Part shown: positions 27,095 through 34,849 of the stretch, piece after piece | How positions within the stretch are numbered: position 1 is the stretch's first letter | Layout: each line of letters starts with the position of its first letter | Source: Patiriisocius sp047730165 | GTDB taxonomy: Bacteria > Bacteroidota > Bacteroidia > Flavobacteriales > Flavobacteriaceae | Assembly (NCBI RefSeq): GCF_047730165.1 | Contig: NZ_CP159834.1 | Location: 1,612,001 to 1,676,000, forward strand | Length of the DNA stretch: 64,000 bases | Direction: 5' to 3' | Notes under the pieces: model-generated | The model's input: the letters and a program-made list of their open reading frames with translations, nothing else | The model's database searches: none | What the model was told of the DNA's origin: nothing | Position numbers and translations under genes: made by a program

Positions 27095-27937
27095 TTATTT
27101 TACAAGTTTAAGTTGATATTTTACGTAACTGCGTGTGAGTAGCCCAAATTTCTCATAATTAGGAACACGTATGCGCGTATTTTTTATCTCCATTGCAGGA
27201 GTCTTTTGTAATTTTTTAAGTAATCTGTTATAATAGCGGTACGCCATAAATACACCAAATTTCGCATCTGTAGGTAATAATAAAATACCCTTATATCCTT
27301 TGGCAAAATCTTCTTCAATATCTTTTATGATAGTGGCTTTAGAAGCTTCGTCTAAGGCATTTAGATTTGTGTTCGGGAAATAGGTGCGACTTAGTCCTTC
27401 AAAGTCATCTTTCAAATCTCGCAAGAAATTTACTTTCTGAAAAGCCGATCCTAATGACATGGCAGACTCTTTTAATTCTTCGTATTGCTTATGGTCTCCT
27501 TTCACAAATACCTTAAGGCACATAAGACCCACAACATCTGCTGAGCCATAAATATACTGCTTATATTCATCTTCTGTCAAGTAGTCGCTCTTGGTAAGGT
27601 CTAAGCGCATACTATCCATAAACGAATCTATTAATGCGCGATCAATATCATATTCAGCAACCGTATGCTGAAATGAATTAATGATAGGGTTTAAGCTAAT
27701 TTTATGCTTCAAGCCGTACTCCATTTCAGTTTCAAAATTTGCAAACAGTGTTGATTTATCATAGTCATGAAAAGAGTCTACAATTTCATCTGCAAAACGC
27801 ACAAAACCATAGATGTTGTAAATGTCTTGGCGTATTGAAGGCGCAAGCATTTTTGTGGCAAGTGAGAACGATGTGCTATAAGCATTAGTTACGCTCTTGC
27901 TACAAGTTTGAGATACGATGTCAAATAGTGCTTTCAA
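27095..27937 (-). CDS. crtB: Phytoene synthase
   Basis: Condenses two geranylgeranyl diphosphates to phytoene, the entry step of C40 carotenoid synthesis. The two aspartate-rich Mg-diphosphate motifs are visible: DEIVD (about residues 50-54) and the DLKDD element (about 175-179), with YIYGSADVVGLM between them. The 280-aa length is typical. The start is a TTG abutting the TAA of crtI (TAATTG), the same junction as in the flippase operon. The gene is tightly packed between crtI and crtZ. Confidence 0.93.
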   Translation of the reverse strand: MKALFDIVSQTCSKSVTNAYSTSFSLATKMLAPSIRQDIYNIYGFVRFADEIVDSFHDYDKSTLFANFETEMEYGLKHKISLNPIINSFQHTVAEYDIDRALIDSFMDSMRLDLTKSDYLTEDEYKQYIYGSADVVGLMCLKVFVKGDHKQYEELKESAMSLGSAFQKVNFLRDLKDDFEGLSRTYFPNTNLNALDEASKATIIKDIEEDFAKGYKGILLLPTDAKFGVFMAYRYYNRLLKKLQKTPAMEIKNTRIRVPNYEKFGLLTRSYVKYQLKLVK

Positions 27938-29398
27938 TTAGCTTGTTTTTTCAATGAGTCCAGCAACAAGTTTACCAGAGATTAATGCTGGTGGGACTCC
28001 TGGCCCTGGAACGGTTAATTGTCCTGTAAAAAATAAATTTTCAACCTTTTTACTCTTTAATTTAGGTCTTAAAAATGCAGTTTGTAATAGTGTGTTTGCA
28101 AGACCATAGGCATTTCCTTTATATGAATTATATGCTTCTACAAAATCATTCACACAAAAGGATTCCTTAAATATAACGTAATTTTTCACATCTTGGTCGG
28201 TCAATTCTTCAAAACGATTTATAATAATGTTAAAATATTTTTCTCTTAGTTCTGGTGTGTCTTCCAGTCCAGGAGCTAATGGGATTAGAAAAAACCCAGC
28301 TTCTTTACCTTCGGGAGCGGCACTACTATCTGTCATCGAAGGAAAGTTAGCGTAAAATAACGGGTCTTCTGGCCACTTTGGATCATCATAAATTTGGGTA
28401 GCATGGGCGGCAAAATCGACATCAAAGAATAAAGTATGATGTTCAGCATTTTTAATTTTTTTATCAAACCCTACATAAAATAAAAGGGATGATGGTGCAA
28501 AAGTTCTGCTTTCCCAGTACTTTTCAGAATATTGCCTCAACGACTTAGGTACTAAAGTTTCTGTGTGATGATAATCTGCTCCACTGAGTATAATATCCCC
28601 AAGAACTTTTTTTCCATTTGCGACAATACCTTTTGCGGTTTTCCCTTCTGTAATTATTTCTGAAATATTCTGAGATGTCTTAATTGTCACGCCAAGTTCT
28701 ATTGCCAAATCTCGCATCCCTTCAATAACACTGTACATGCCATTTTTAGGATGAAAAGTCCCTAACCCAAAATCTGCATAATTCATAAAACTATAAAAAG
28801 AAGGAGTGTCAGAAGGTTTTGCGCCTAAAAATAATACGGGAAATTCAAGTATCGAGATGAGTCTTGGGTTCTTAAATGTCTTTCTAACATCTCTACTTAT
28901 GGTGCTGAAAAACTGTCCTATTTTTCTTGCGGTTACCGGTGTCACTAATTCTAATGGTGAAATGCCTGGTCTGTAAACAAGGTCCTTAATGGCGATATTA
29001 TAATTATCCTGTGCATTATCAATAAATTTCTTTAATTGAATAGAACTTCCTTTTTCTTCAATTTCAAATGCTGCGCATATTTTTTCTAAGGTATCCTCAA
29101 TCGTGATGTAATCATTTTTTCCGAAGTACACCGCATATGCTGGGCTCAGTTTGTTAAGCTCGTAATAATCTGATGTCTTTTTACCAAAATCATTAAAGAA
29201 GCGCTCAAATACATCTGGCATCCAGTACCAGCTTGGACCTATGTCGAAAGTAAAGCCTTCTCGTTTTAATTGCCTCGCTCTTCCACCAACGGTCTCATTC
29301 TTTTCGTAGATAACAACTTCGTTGCCTTCTTTTGCCAAGTAAGAAGCCGCAGCTAATGCTGAAAATCCAGCACCTATTATTAGTACTTTTTTAGGCAT
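27938..29398 (-). CDS. crtI: Phytoene desaturase
   Basis: An FAD-dependent desaturase that turns phytoene into lycopene by four desaturations. It carries the N-terminal dinucleotide motif IIGAGFSALAAASYLAKEG, GGRARQ and FDIGPSWYWMP, and the C-terminal carotenoid-desaturase signature FFTGQLTVPGPGVPPALISG. The length is 486 aa. I use the ATG at 29398; a TTG two codons upstream is possible. The start overlaps the end of the regulator gene by 8 bp, so regulator and biosynthetic genes form one operon. Confidence 0.94.
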   Translation of the reverse strand: MPKKVLIIGAGFSALAAASYLAKEGNEVVIYEKNETVGGRARQLKREGFTFDIGPSWYWMPDVFERFFNDFGKKTSDYYELNKLSPAYAVYFGKNDYITIEDTLEKICAAFEIEEKGSSIQLKKFIDNAQDNYNIAIKDLVYRPGISPLELVTPVTARKIGQFFSTISRDVRKTFKNPRLISILEFPVLFLGAKPSDTPSFYSFMNYADFGLGTFHPKNGMYSVIEGMRDLAIELGVTIKTSQNISEIITEGKTAKGIVANGKKVLGDIILSGADYHHTETLVPKSLRQYSEKYWESRTFAPSSLLFYVGFDKKIKNAEHHTLFFDVDFAAHATQIYDDPKWPEDPLFYANFPSMTDSSAAPEGKEAGFFLIPLAPGLEDTPELREKYFNIIINRFEELTDQDVKNYVIFKESFCVNDFVEAYNSYKGNAYGLANTLLQTAFLRPKLKSKKVENLFFTGQLTVPGPGVPPALISGKLVAGLIEKTS

Positions 29399-30302
29399 TT
29401 GCAAGACGTTTTAGTTGTTTATTAAAATCTTGTATTTGAGTGATAGCTTTGATGTTACCGTTTACTCTCTTTTGATCAATATCATTTGCCTTTGAGCCCA
29501 AACACCAAAGATCATAGATGGTGTCTGTGCAAACTAGATCATTAAAATCTTTAAGATATTTATGTATGGAAATTGTGCTTGGTTCTGTGGTTAAATAAGT
29601 CATGTAAAGTAAATTTTCATGATGTTTTTTAACGTGAGTTAAACTTTCTAAGGGTATATTACTTCCAAGATAAACGGTTTTAAATCCAGCTTGTATTACT
29701 AGGTATTGCGCGTAAATAAGTCCTATTTCGTGGATCTCGTTGAATGGAAGATACAGTGCGACTATTTTATCACTTTTAAGCACAAATTGCTGTTGAGCCT
29801 TATCTGTCTCTATGGTGAGTTTCTGCCTGATTAGTTCTGAAATGAAACGCTCATGACTCGGGTCTATAGTGCCTGCAAGCCATAGCATCCCTATTTCTGC
29901 TAATAGTGGGATAATTAAGTTCTCGAAAGAATGATTAAAATTCGATTGCTTCTCCATCTCCTTGTATGTATTATGAAAAAGATCGAAGTCAAAACTGAAC
30001 ATGGCTGTTTTAAACTTATTGATGATATAGGCATTTTGAGAAGAGGTTGAACTCTCTTTAGTTAAAGTTATAATTTCATCCTGGCCTAATGTCGCGATCT
30101 TAGAGATTTTATGCCCTTCATTATATAGATGCGTGACATTAAGTAGTTTTTTAAGTCCATCTAGATTGTATATCCTAATATTGGTTTCTGATCGCTCAGG
30201 AGAGAATAATTCATAACGTTTTTCCCAGATTCTTATCGTGTGAGCTTTGACTCCACTTAGGTTCTCTAGGTCTTTAATGCTAAATACTGTTTTTATGGCC
30301 AC
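29391..30302 (-). CDS. MerR-family, CarH/LitR-like carotenoid regulator
   Basis: A 303-aa DNA-binding regulator with an N-terminal MerR winged helix (about residues 5-75, TIRIWEKRYELFSPERS) and a C-terminal cobalamin-binding-type domain (about 90-290), as in the light sensor CarH. The lower-ligand motif E-x-H-E-x-G is retained (NEIHEIGL, about 190). The W-x9-E-H motif that contacts adenosylcobalamin reads W-x9-E-R (LWLAGTIDPSHER). It heads the carotenoid operon and probably represses it, as CarH/LitR do. The start is GTG. Whether it still senses light through B12 is open. Confidence 0.85.
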   Translation of the reverse strand: MAIKTVFSIKDLENLSGVKAHTIRIWEKRYELFSPERSETNIRIYNLDGLKKLLNVTHLYNEGHKISKIATLGQDEIITLTKESSTSSQNAYIINKFKTAMFSFDFDLFHNTYKEMEKQSNFNHSFENLIIPLLAEIGMLWLAGTIDPSHERFISELIRQKLTIETDKAQQQFVLKSDKIVALYLPFNEIHEIGLIYAQYLVIQAGFKTVYLGSNIPLESLTHVKKHHENLLYMTYLTTEPSTISIHKYLKDFNDLVCTDTIYDLWCLGSKANDIDQKRVNGNIKAITQIQDFNKQLKRLANA

Positions 30303-30359
30303 TTTGTTAGCTTTTGAGTGCGCAAAAATAACTTATTAAAAACAGAATCAATTCTTTAT

Positions 30360-30387
30360 GTTTAATAAACTTTTGCCAAAGTTAAAC
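30360..30387 (-). promoter_or_regulatory. Carotenoid-operon promoter with palindromic operator candidate
   Basis: The minus strand reads TAACTTTG (30377-30384), an exact -7 box. It sits inside an interrupted palindrome with GTTTAA/TTAAAC outer and CTTT/AAAG inner arms that covers the expected transcription start. This is where a MerR/CarH-type repressor would bind. No TTG is seen at -33. Confidence 0.6.
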
Positions 30388-30554
30388 AAAATATAAACTA
30401 AGAATAAAATAGTTATCCACTAATATGACTTAACTTGTTAGGAGAATAAACAGCGTTATGATTTTTAAGTGAACGTTCATCTTTAGTGAAGACTTCGTGG
30501 AAGACGCTATCGCTTTATCGACGCGTTAAACTAATAAACGTTGTGGTCTAGTAG
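30388..30554. other. Intergenic region between the carotenoid promoter and tRNA genes
   Basis: No gene is seen. A perfect 10-bp palindrome TGAACGTTCA lies at 30470-30479; its role is unknown. Confidence 0.5.
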
Positions 30555-30556
30555 AC

Positions 30557-30583
30557 AAAAAAAGTCATCGGTTAAGATGACTT
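30557..30583 (-). terminator. Terminator of tRNA-Leu
   Basis: A perfect 8-bp stem (30562-30569 with 30576-30583), a 6-nt loop and a T7 run on the minus strand, 7 bp after the tRNA. Confidence 0.9.
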
Positions 30584-30589
30584 ATGTTG

Positions 30590-30672
30590 TACCCGGAATG
30601 GGACTTGAACCCACACGCAACTAGTGCACACGGCCCTCAACCGTGCCTGTCTACCAATTTCAGCACCCGGGT
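30590..30672 (-). tRNA. tRNA-Leu (GAG)
   Basis: An 83-nt class II tRNA with a long variable arm. The acceptor pairs are complete (ACCCGGG with TCCGGGT) and the T arm is GTGGG-TTCAAGT-CCCAT. The anticodon loop TTGAGGG gives anticodon GAG. The CCA end is not encoded. Confidence 0.95.
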
Positions 30673-30713
30673 AGATAGGAGTGCGTTTCTGAAAATTAGA
30701 ATATTTCAGAAAC

Positions 30714-30746
30714 AAAAAAAGTTAAACCGAAAGGTCTAACTTTTTT
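30714..30746 (-). terminator. Terminator between tRNA-Lys and tRNA-Leu
   Basis: A long A/T-rich stem (30715-30728 with 30733-30746) with a GAAA/TTTC loop directly follows tRNA-Lys on the minus strand. A second perfect 9-bp palindrome (30686-30694 with 30704-30712) lies just beyond. Confidence 0.75.
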
Positions 30747-30747
30747 G

Positions 30748-30820
30748 TGACCAGTCTGGGGCTCGAACCCAGGACCACCTCCTTAAAAGGGAGGTGCTCT
30801 ACCAACTGAGCTAACTGGTC
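30748..30820 (-). tRNA. tRNA-Lys (TTT)
   Basis: A 73-nt cloverleaf with acceptor GACCAGT/ACTGGTC, D arm GCTCAGTTGGTAGAGC and anticodon loop CTTTTAA between CCTCC/GGAGG. The CCA end is not encoded. Confidence 0.97.
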
Positions 30821-30972
30821 ATTTCCTAAAAAAAAAGAATTGCGATGCAAAGTAGTTCTCTAGGCGGGTGCAAATATACTACCATTAAATATAAAATTCA
30901 AAAGGAAAATCAATAAATTTGAAAAAAAATATAAGCTTTTTCTTTGGGCTTCATAATCAAGTAATTAGTAGT

Positions 30973-31494
30973 ATGAAAATTGTCTTAATAGGGTATATGG
31001 GTTCGGGTAAGAGTGTTATAGGAAGCGGCCTAGCTAAAGTTTTGTCCACTTCCTTCTATGATTTAGATGCAGAAATAGAGAAAGAAGAAAGTCTGTCTAT
31101 CGCTTCTGTATTTGTTGAAAAGGGCGAAATTTATTTCAGAAAAAAAGAGCGCGCTACTTTATTGAGGCTTTTAGTGCAAAATAATCAGAGTATTATCGCG
31201 ACTGGAGGTGGTACGCCTTGCTATGGAAATATGATGGAGACCATTTTGAGTAAACCAGATGTGATCGTTATTTATTTAAAAGCCTCTCTGGAAACATTAA
31301 CCCAACGCTTGAGCGATGAAAAAGAAAAGCGACCTCTTATAGCGCATCTTAAAACTGAAGTGGGTTTAAACGATTTTATTCGAAAACACCTTTTCGAACG
31401 TAATTTTTATTATTTTCAAGCAGAAAGAACCATCAATGTAGACGATAAAACAGTAGTAGAAATTGTAGAAGAAATAGTAGTAGACCTATTCTAA
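30973..31494 (+). CDS. aroK: Shikimate kinase
   Basis: Phosphorylates shikimate at the 3-hydroxyl in the chorismate pathway. The P-loop GYMGSGKS (about residues 7-14), the shikimate-binding DLD (about 31-33), the R in FRKKE, the GGG motif (TGGGTPC, about 78) and the lid arginine region (EKRPLI) are present. I use the ATG at 30973, which starts 6 residues before the P-loop as in the family. Its last 9 bp overlap the convergent phosphoribosyltransferase gene. Confidence 0.93.
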   Translation: MKIVLIGYMGSGKSVIGSGLAKVLSTSFYDLDAEIEKEESLSIASVFVEKGEIYFRKKERATLLRLLVQNNQSIIATGGGTPCYGNMMETILSKPDVIVIYLKASLETLTQRLSDEKEKRPLIAHLKTEVGLNDFIRKHLFERNFYYFQAERTINVDDKTVVEIVEEIVVDLF

Positions 31495-31986
31495 GATAGC
31501 GCGGTCATTTCCTTTTTCAAAAATCACAGCAACATTCTCATTAATTGAAGTAGAAAGTGAAACGCCTTTATAGTCTGCCTTTATTGGATATTTTTTGTGA
31601 TTTCTATCTACAAGTACAGCAGTCTTAAATTGCTTTAACGGTACATCTAGAAAATGCCGAACAGCATATATTAAGGTAGTGCCAGAATGTAACACGTCAT
31701 CCACAAGAACTAGAGATTTGTCTTGGTAGGCAGATGCGGGGATTGATGTTTTAATAGGAGATGAAGGAGATTTTTTGTCAATAGTCACTGCGCAGAGTGT
31801 CACTTTTATGGGGGAAATTTTCTCGACCATGGTCTTCAGTTTTTTAGCAAACGTGTAACCGTTCTCTTTAATGCCCGCAATGACTATCTCTTTTTCATTC
31901 AAATTCGCTTCATAAATTTGATACCCCATTCTGCGTATCTTGTGCGCAAATTGTGTCTTGTCTAGAATAACCGTGGTTGTTGTCAT
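31486..31986 (-). CDS. Phosphoribosyltransferase (PyrR-like)
   Basis: A type I phosphoribosyltransferase of 166 aa. The PRPP loop VLVDDVLHSGTTL lies at about residues 92-104 and the family hood precedes it. It resembles PyrR/uracil-type enzymes, but whether it regulates pyrimidine genes or salvages a base is not clear. It is convergent with aroK and overlaps its 3' end by 9 bp. ATG start. Confidence 0.83.
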   Translation of the reverse strand: MTTTTVILDKTQFAHKIRRMGYQIYEANLNEKEIVIAGIKENGYTFAKKLKTMVEKISPIKVTLCAVTIDKKSPSSPIKTSIPASAYQDKSLVLVDDVLHSGTTLIYAVRHFLDVPLKQFKTAVLVDRNHKKYPIKADYKGVSLSTSINENVAVIFEKGNDRAILE

Positions 31987-32103
31987 TTTGAGTGTTTTTC
32001 TGAAATCAAAAATACTGATATTAAATAAGTCTAAGTCAAGTTTTAAGTTGTGAATATTTCCGAAGAGATTATAGCCTTCTAATAGCTATAATCAAAAATC
32101 ACC

Positions 32104-32481
32104 TCACTCTTCTTCTGTATCTACATAAAAGCCATCAATATCTCTTCTGTCTTTTTTAGTAGGACGACCCACGCCTTTTTTACGATAGTAATCTTTGCTG
32201 TATTTTAAAAGTGCTTGTTGCTGAAACGCTTCTTTAGGTGTAACGTCTTTAGCATATAAAGCAACGAGTTTTGCGCCTACTCTTTGCTCGGGGAGGTTAA
32301 TCACCTGGATAACGTAGCTTACTTGTTTTTTTCTGTAAGTAATAGTGTCTCCAGGAAATACGTCGCGAGATGGCTTAATAACCGCATCTCCTAAACGAAC
32401 AGCTCCTTTTTTGCATTCCTTGGTAGCGACGCTCCTCGTTTTGCAATACCTAATGCACCATAAATATTTATCAACTCTCAT
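32104..32481 (-). CDS. S4-domain RNA-binding protein (Hsp15-like)
   Basis: A 125-aa protein with an N-terminal S4 RNA-binding domain (MRVDKYLWCIRYCKTRSVATKECKKG region, residues 1-60) and a basic C-terminal tail (KKGVGRPTKKDRRDID). Hsp15-type proteins bind stalled 50S subunits carrying peptidyl-tRNA. The length and tail match HslR-like proteins of Bacteroidota. It stands alone between a phosphoribosyltransferase and a divergent lipoprotein gene. Confidence 0.87.
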   Translation of the reverse strand: MRVDKYLWCIRYCKTRSVATKECKKGAVRLGDAVIKPSRDVFPGDTITYRKKQVSYVIQVINLPEQRVGAKLVALYAKDVTPKEAFQQQALLKYSKDYYRKKGVGRPTKKDRRDIDGFYVDTEEE

Positions 32482-32550
32482 AATAGAACTACTAAAACTA
32501 CATTTTTTATGCTAACAAAAATAACCGAAAATTGTATCTTGCAGCCCAAA

Positions 32551-33468
32551 ATGAAACCTATGTTTAAAGCAAAATTTATTTTTGTATTTCTTTTCATCAC
32601 TATTTGGGCCTGTGGCTCAGATGATGAAGATTCAAATATAACCCCACCGCGTGATAGAGGAGAAGAATCTATTGCAGCGCAATTAGAAATTGAAGACTTT
32701 TTAGCAACTCACTTCTATAACTACGAAGATTTTCAAAATCCACCAGCTGGCTTTGATTTTAATATTGTTATTGATTCTCTCGTGGGAGACAATGTAGATA
32801 AAATAGCATTGATTGACCAGGTGGAGTCTAAAATGGTAGTAGATAGACTGGAAGACGATGTGAACTATAAGTTATATTATTTAAAGGCAGTACAAGGATC
32901 TGGTGATTCACCAGAATTTCCAGACATTACAGTTGTAAAATATGTGGGTATGAAACTAGATCTTGAACCTTTTGACGCGTCTTCACAACCTGTTGCTTTT
33001 GATTTAACAGGTGTGGTGAACGGTTTTCAGGATGTTGCTATCGAGTTTAACGCTGCGGGATCTTTTATTAAAAATCCTGATGGGACCACTACTTTTGAAG
33101 ACTATGGAGTTGGAGCGATGTTTATTCCTTCTGGATTAGGGTACTTTAACAATCCGCCAACGAGTTCAGCAATACCTTTATATGAGCAGTTGGTATTTAC
33201 GTTTCAATTGTTAGAGACCTTCCAAGGAGATCAAGACGGTGACGGTGTGCCTTCTATTTATGAAGATATAGATGGCAATGGACAAGAAGAAAACGACGAC
33301 ACAGATGATGACTTTACACCTAATTTTGCAGATGCGGATGATGACAATGACGGAGTGCCTACGAGTCAAGAAATTCTAGACGAGAATGGTGTGAGAATTA
33401 CAGATCCAGCATTGTATCCAGATATAGATGGTGACGGTACACCAGATTATCTAGATGAGGATAGTTAA
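32551..33468 (+). CDS. FKBP-like lipoprotein with C-terminal DxDxDG repeats
   Basis: A 305-aa exported lipoprotein: signal peptide and lipobox IWAC (Cys about residue 21), an N-terminal region, and an FKBP-type prolyl-isomerase-like domain (about 129-225, starting VKYVGMKLD, with GVVNGFQDV and FIPSGLGYF). It ends with an Asp-rich tail (about 228-305) holding several DxDxDG calcium-binding-like repeats (DQDGDGVP, DADDDNDGVP, DIDGDGTPD). Several FKBP active-site aromatics are hard to place, so the domain may be structural. A -7-like box (TATCTTGC) shortly upstream favours the ATG at 32551 or 32560 over 32509. Confidence 0.75.
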   Translation: MKPMFKAKFIFVFLFITIWACGSDDEDSNITPPRDRGEESIAAQLEIEDFLATHFYNYEDFQNPPAGFDFNIVIDSLVGDNVDKIALIDQVESKMVVDRLEDDVNYKLYYLKAVQGSGDSPEFPDITVVKYVGMKLDLEPFDASSQPVAFDLTGVVNGFQDVAIEFNAAGSFIKNPDGTTTFEDYGVGAMFIPSGLGYFNNPPTSSAIPLYEQLVFTFQLLETFQGDQDGDGVPSIYEDIDGNGQEENDDTDDDFTPNFADADDDNDGVPTSQEILDENGVRITDPALYPDIDGDGTPDYLDEDS

Positions 33469-33487
33469 TTGAATACGACCTTAGATA

Positions 33488-33521
33488 AAAGACCGCTTAT
33501 CACTGATGAGCGGTCTTTTTG
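33488..33521 (+). terminator. Terminator after the FKBP-like lipoprotein gene
   Basis: A 10-bp stem (33488-33497 with 33509-33518), an 11-nt loop and a T run, 20 bp after the stop codon. Confidence 0.9.
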
Positions 33522-33705
33522 TTTTTATACTTTGGAAATTTTAAAGCAGCCAGTTCTGTCCGTTCATTTTTAGTGGTGCTTCTTATAAGAGCGAATATGG
33601 AGTATTTCTACTTATGCTGCGTACCGCTTTATTCCTTTTTATGTGTCAGCTCCATAGTGATTAGGTCTAAGCTTCCTATTCACTGTTGTATAATTGCTAT
33701 GACGC

Positions 33706-33746
33706 AAAAAAGGGAGAGGCTATATGGTATAGCTTCTCCCTTTTTT
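33706..33746 (-). terminator. Bidirectional terminator after the transketolase genes
   Basis: A long hairpin (arms about 33706-33723 and 33729-33746, two mismatches) flanked by A6 and T6 tracts lies 20 bp from the end of the minus-strand transketolase gene. The 33522-33705 interval holds no recognisable gene. Confidence 0.85.
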
Positions 33747-33766
33747 AATGATTTTCGAAAATGGTA

Positions 33767-34720
33767 TTACTTTCTAGCAGCTACTTTTTTTGCTGCTTTC
33801 ACTATAGCCTCGGCGTTTAAACCATACTTTTCCATCAATTGAGCTGGCGTGCCAGACTCACCAAAGGTGTCTTGAGTAGCTACCATTTCTTGCGGTGTAG
33901 GAGCGTTCTCTGCTAGAACTCTTGCGACGCTTTCTCCAAGCCCACCTAGGTAGTTATGCTCTTCTGCAGTAACAACACAACCTGTCTTCTTAACACTTGT
34001 GATTATGGCTTGTGCGTCAAGGGGTTTTATAGTGTGTATATTTATTACTTCAGCAGATATTCCTGATTCATTTAAGGTTTTTGCAGCTTCTAATGCTTCC
34101 CAAACTAAGTGTCCCGTAGCGATGATGGTTACATCAGTTCCTTCTGTGAGTTCAAGTGCTTTTCCTATTTCAAATGTGCCATTTTCTGGCGTGAAGTTGG
34201 CAACTTTAGGACGTCCAAAACGTAAGTATACTGGTCCGTTGTGATCTGCAATGGCTAATGTTGCGGCCTTTGTTTGGTTGTAATCACATGTGTTGATTAC
34301 AGTCATTCCCGGAAGCATTTTCATTAAGCCTATATCTTCAAGAATCTGGTGCGTTGCGCCATCCTCCCCTAAAGTGATCCCAGCATGCGAAGCACATATC
34401 TTTACGTTCTTACCGCTATAAGCAACACTTTGTCTTATTTGATCATAGACGCGACCTGTGGAGAAGTTTGCAAAAGTACCCGTATAAGGAATTTTTCCTC
34501 CAATGGTCATACCTGCTGCCATTCCGATCATATTTGCTTCTGCAATCCCCACTTGAAAGAAGCGCTCTGGATGGTTTGCTTTAAAGGCGTCCATTTTAAG
34601 AGAGCCTGTTAAGTCTGCACAAAGTGCTACCACGTTTTCGTTTTTCTTACCAAGTTCTTCAAGACCTGCTCCAAAACCTGATCGTGTGTCCTTGTTACCT
34701 GTGTTTGTATATGTTTTCAT
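33767..34720 (-). CDS. Transketolase, C-terminal subunit
   Basis: The pyrimidine-binding and C-terminal half of a split transketolase (317 aa), which with the N-terminal subunit transfers two-carbon units in the pentose phosphate pathway. Visible are the pyrimidine domain (FFQVGIAEANMIGMAAGM with the catalytic Glu), the GITLGEDGATHQ loop and the C-terminal Rossmann-like domain (GLGESVARVLAE). It follows the N-terminal subunit after a 129-bp gap that contains a small hairpin. A split transketolase is usual in flavobacteria. Confidence 0.93.
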   Translation of the reverse strand: MKTYTNTGNKDTRSGFGAGLEELGKKNENVVALCADLTGSLKMDAFKANHPERFFQVGIAEANMIGMAAGMTIGGKIPYTGTFANFSTGRVYDQIRQSVAYSGKNVKICASHAGITLGEDGATHQILEDIGLMKMLPGMTVINTCDYNQTKAATLAIADHNGPVYLRFGRPKVANFTPENGTFEIGKALELTEGTDVTIIATGHLVWEALEAAKTLNESGISAEVINIHTIKPLDAQAIITSVKKTGCVVTAEEHNYLGGLGESVARVLAENAPTPQEMVATQDTFGESGTPAQLMEKYGLNAEAIVKAAKKVAARK

Positions 34721-34733
34721 AATCCTCCCCTAG

Positions 34734-34750
34734 CCCCTCTGATAGAGGGG
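34734..34750. repeat. Small hairpin in the transketolase gap
   Basis: CCCCTCT, a 3-nt loop and AGAGGGG form a perfect 7-bp stem between the two subunit genes. There is no T run, so it is not a typical terminator; it could attenuate or stabilise the mRNA. Confidence 0.6.
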
Positions 34751-34849
34751 AATGTTTGCGGGTATTATTTAACTATTAATATTCAATCTATTTGTAATTT
34801 TGATTTCCCTTTCGGTTTGCGCTGAACTTGATTCAGTGGGCTAGGGCGA

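Noticed and set aside
33519..33842. A 107-codon reading frame between two terminators and across the end of the transketolase gene
   Set aside because: It runs through a terminator hairpin and antisense into a real gene, and its composition looks random.
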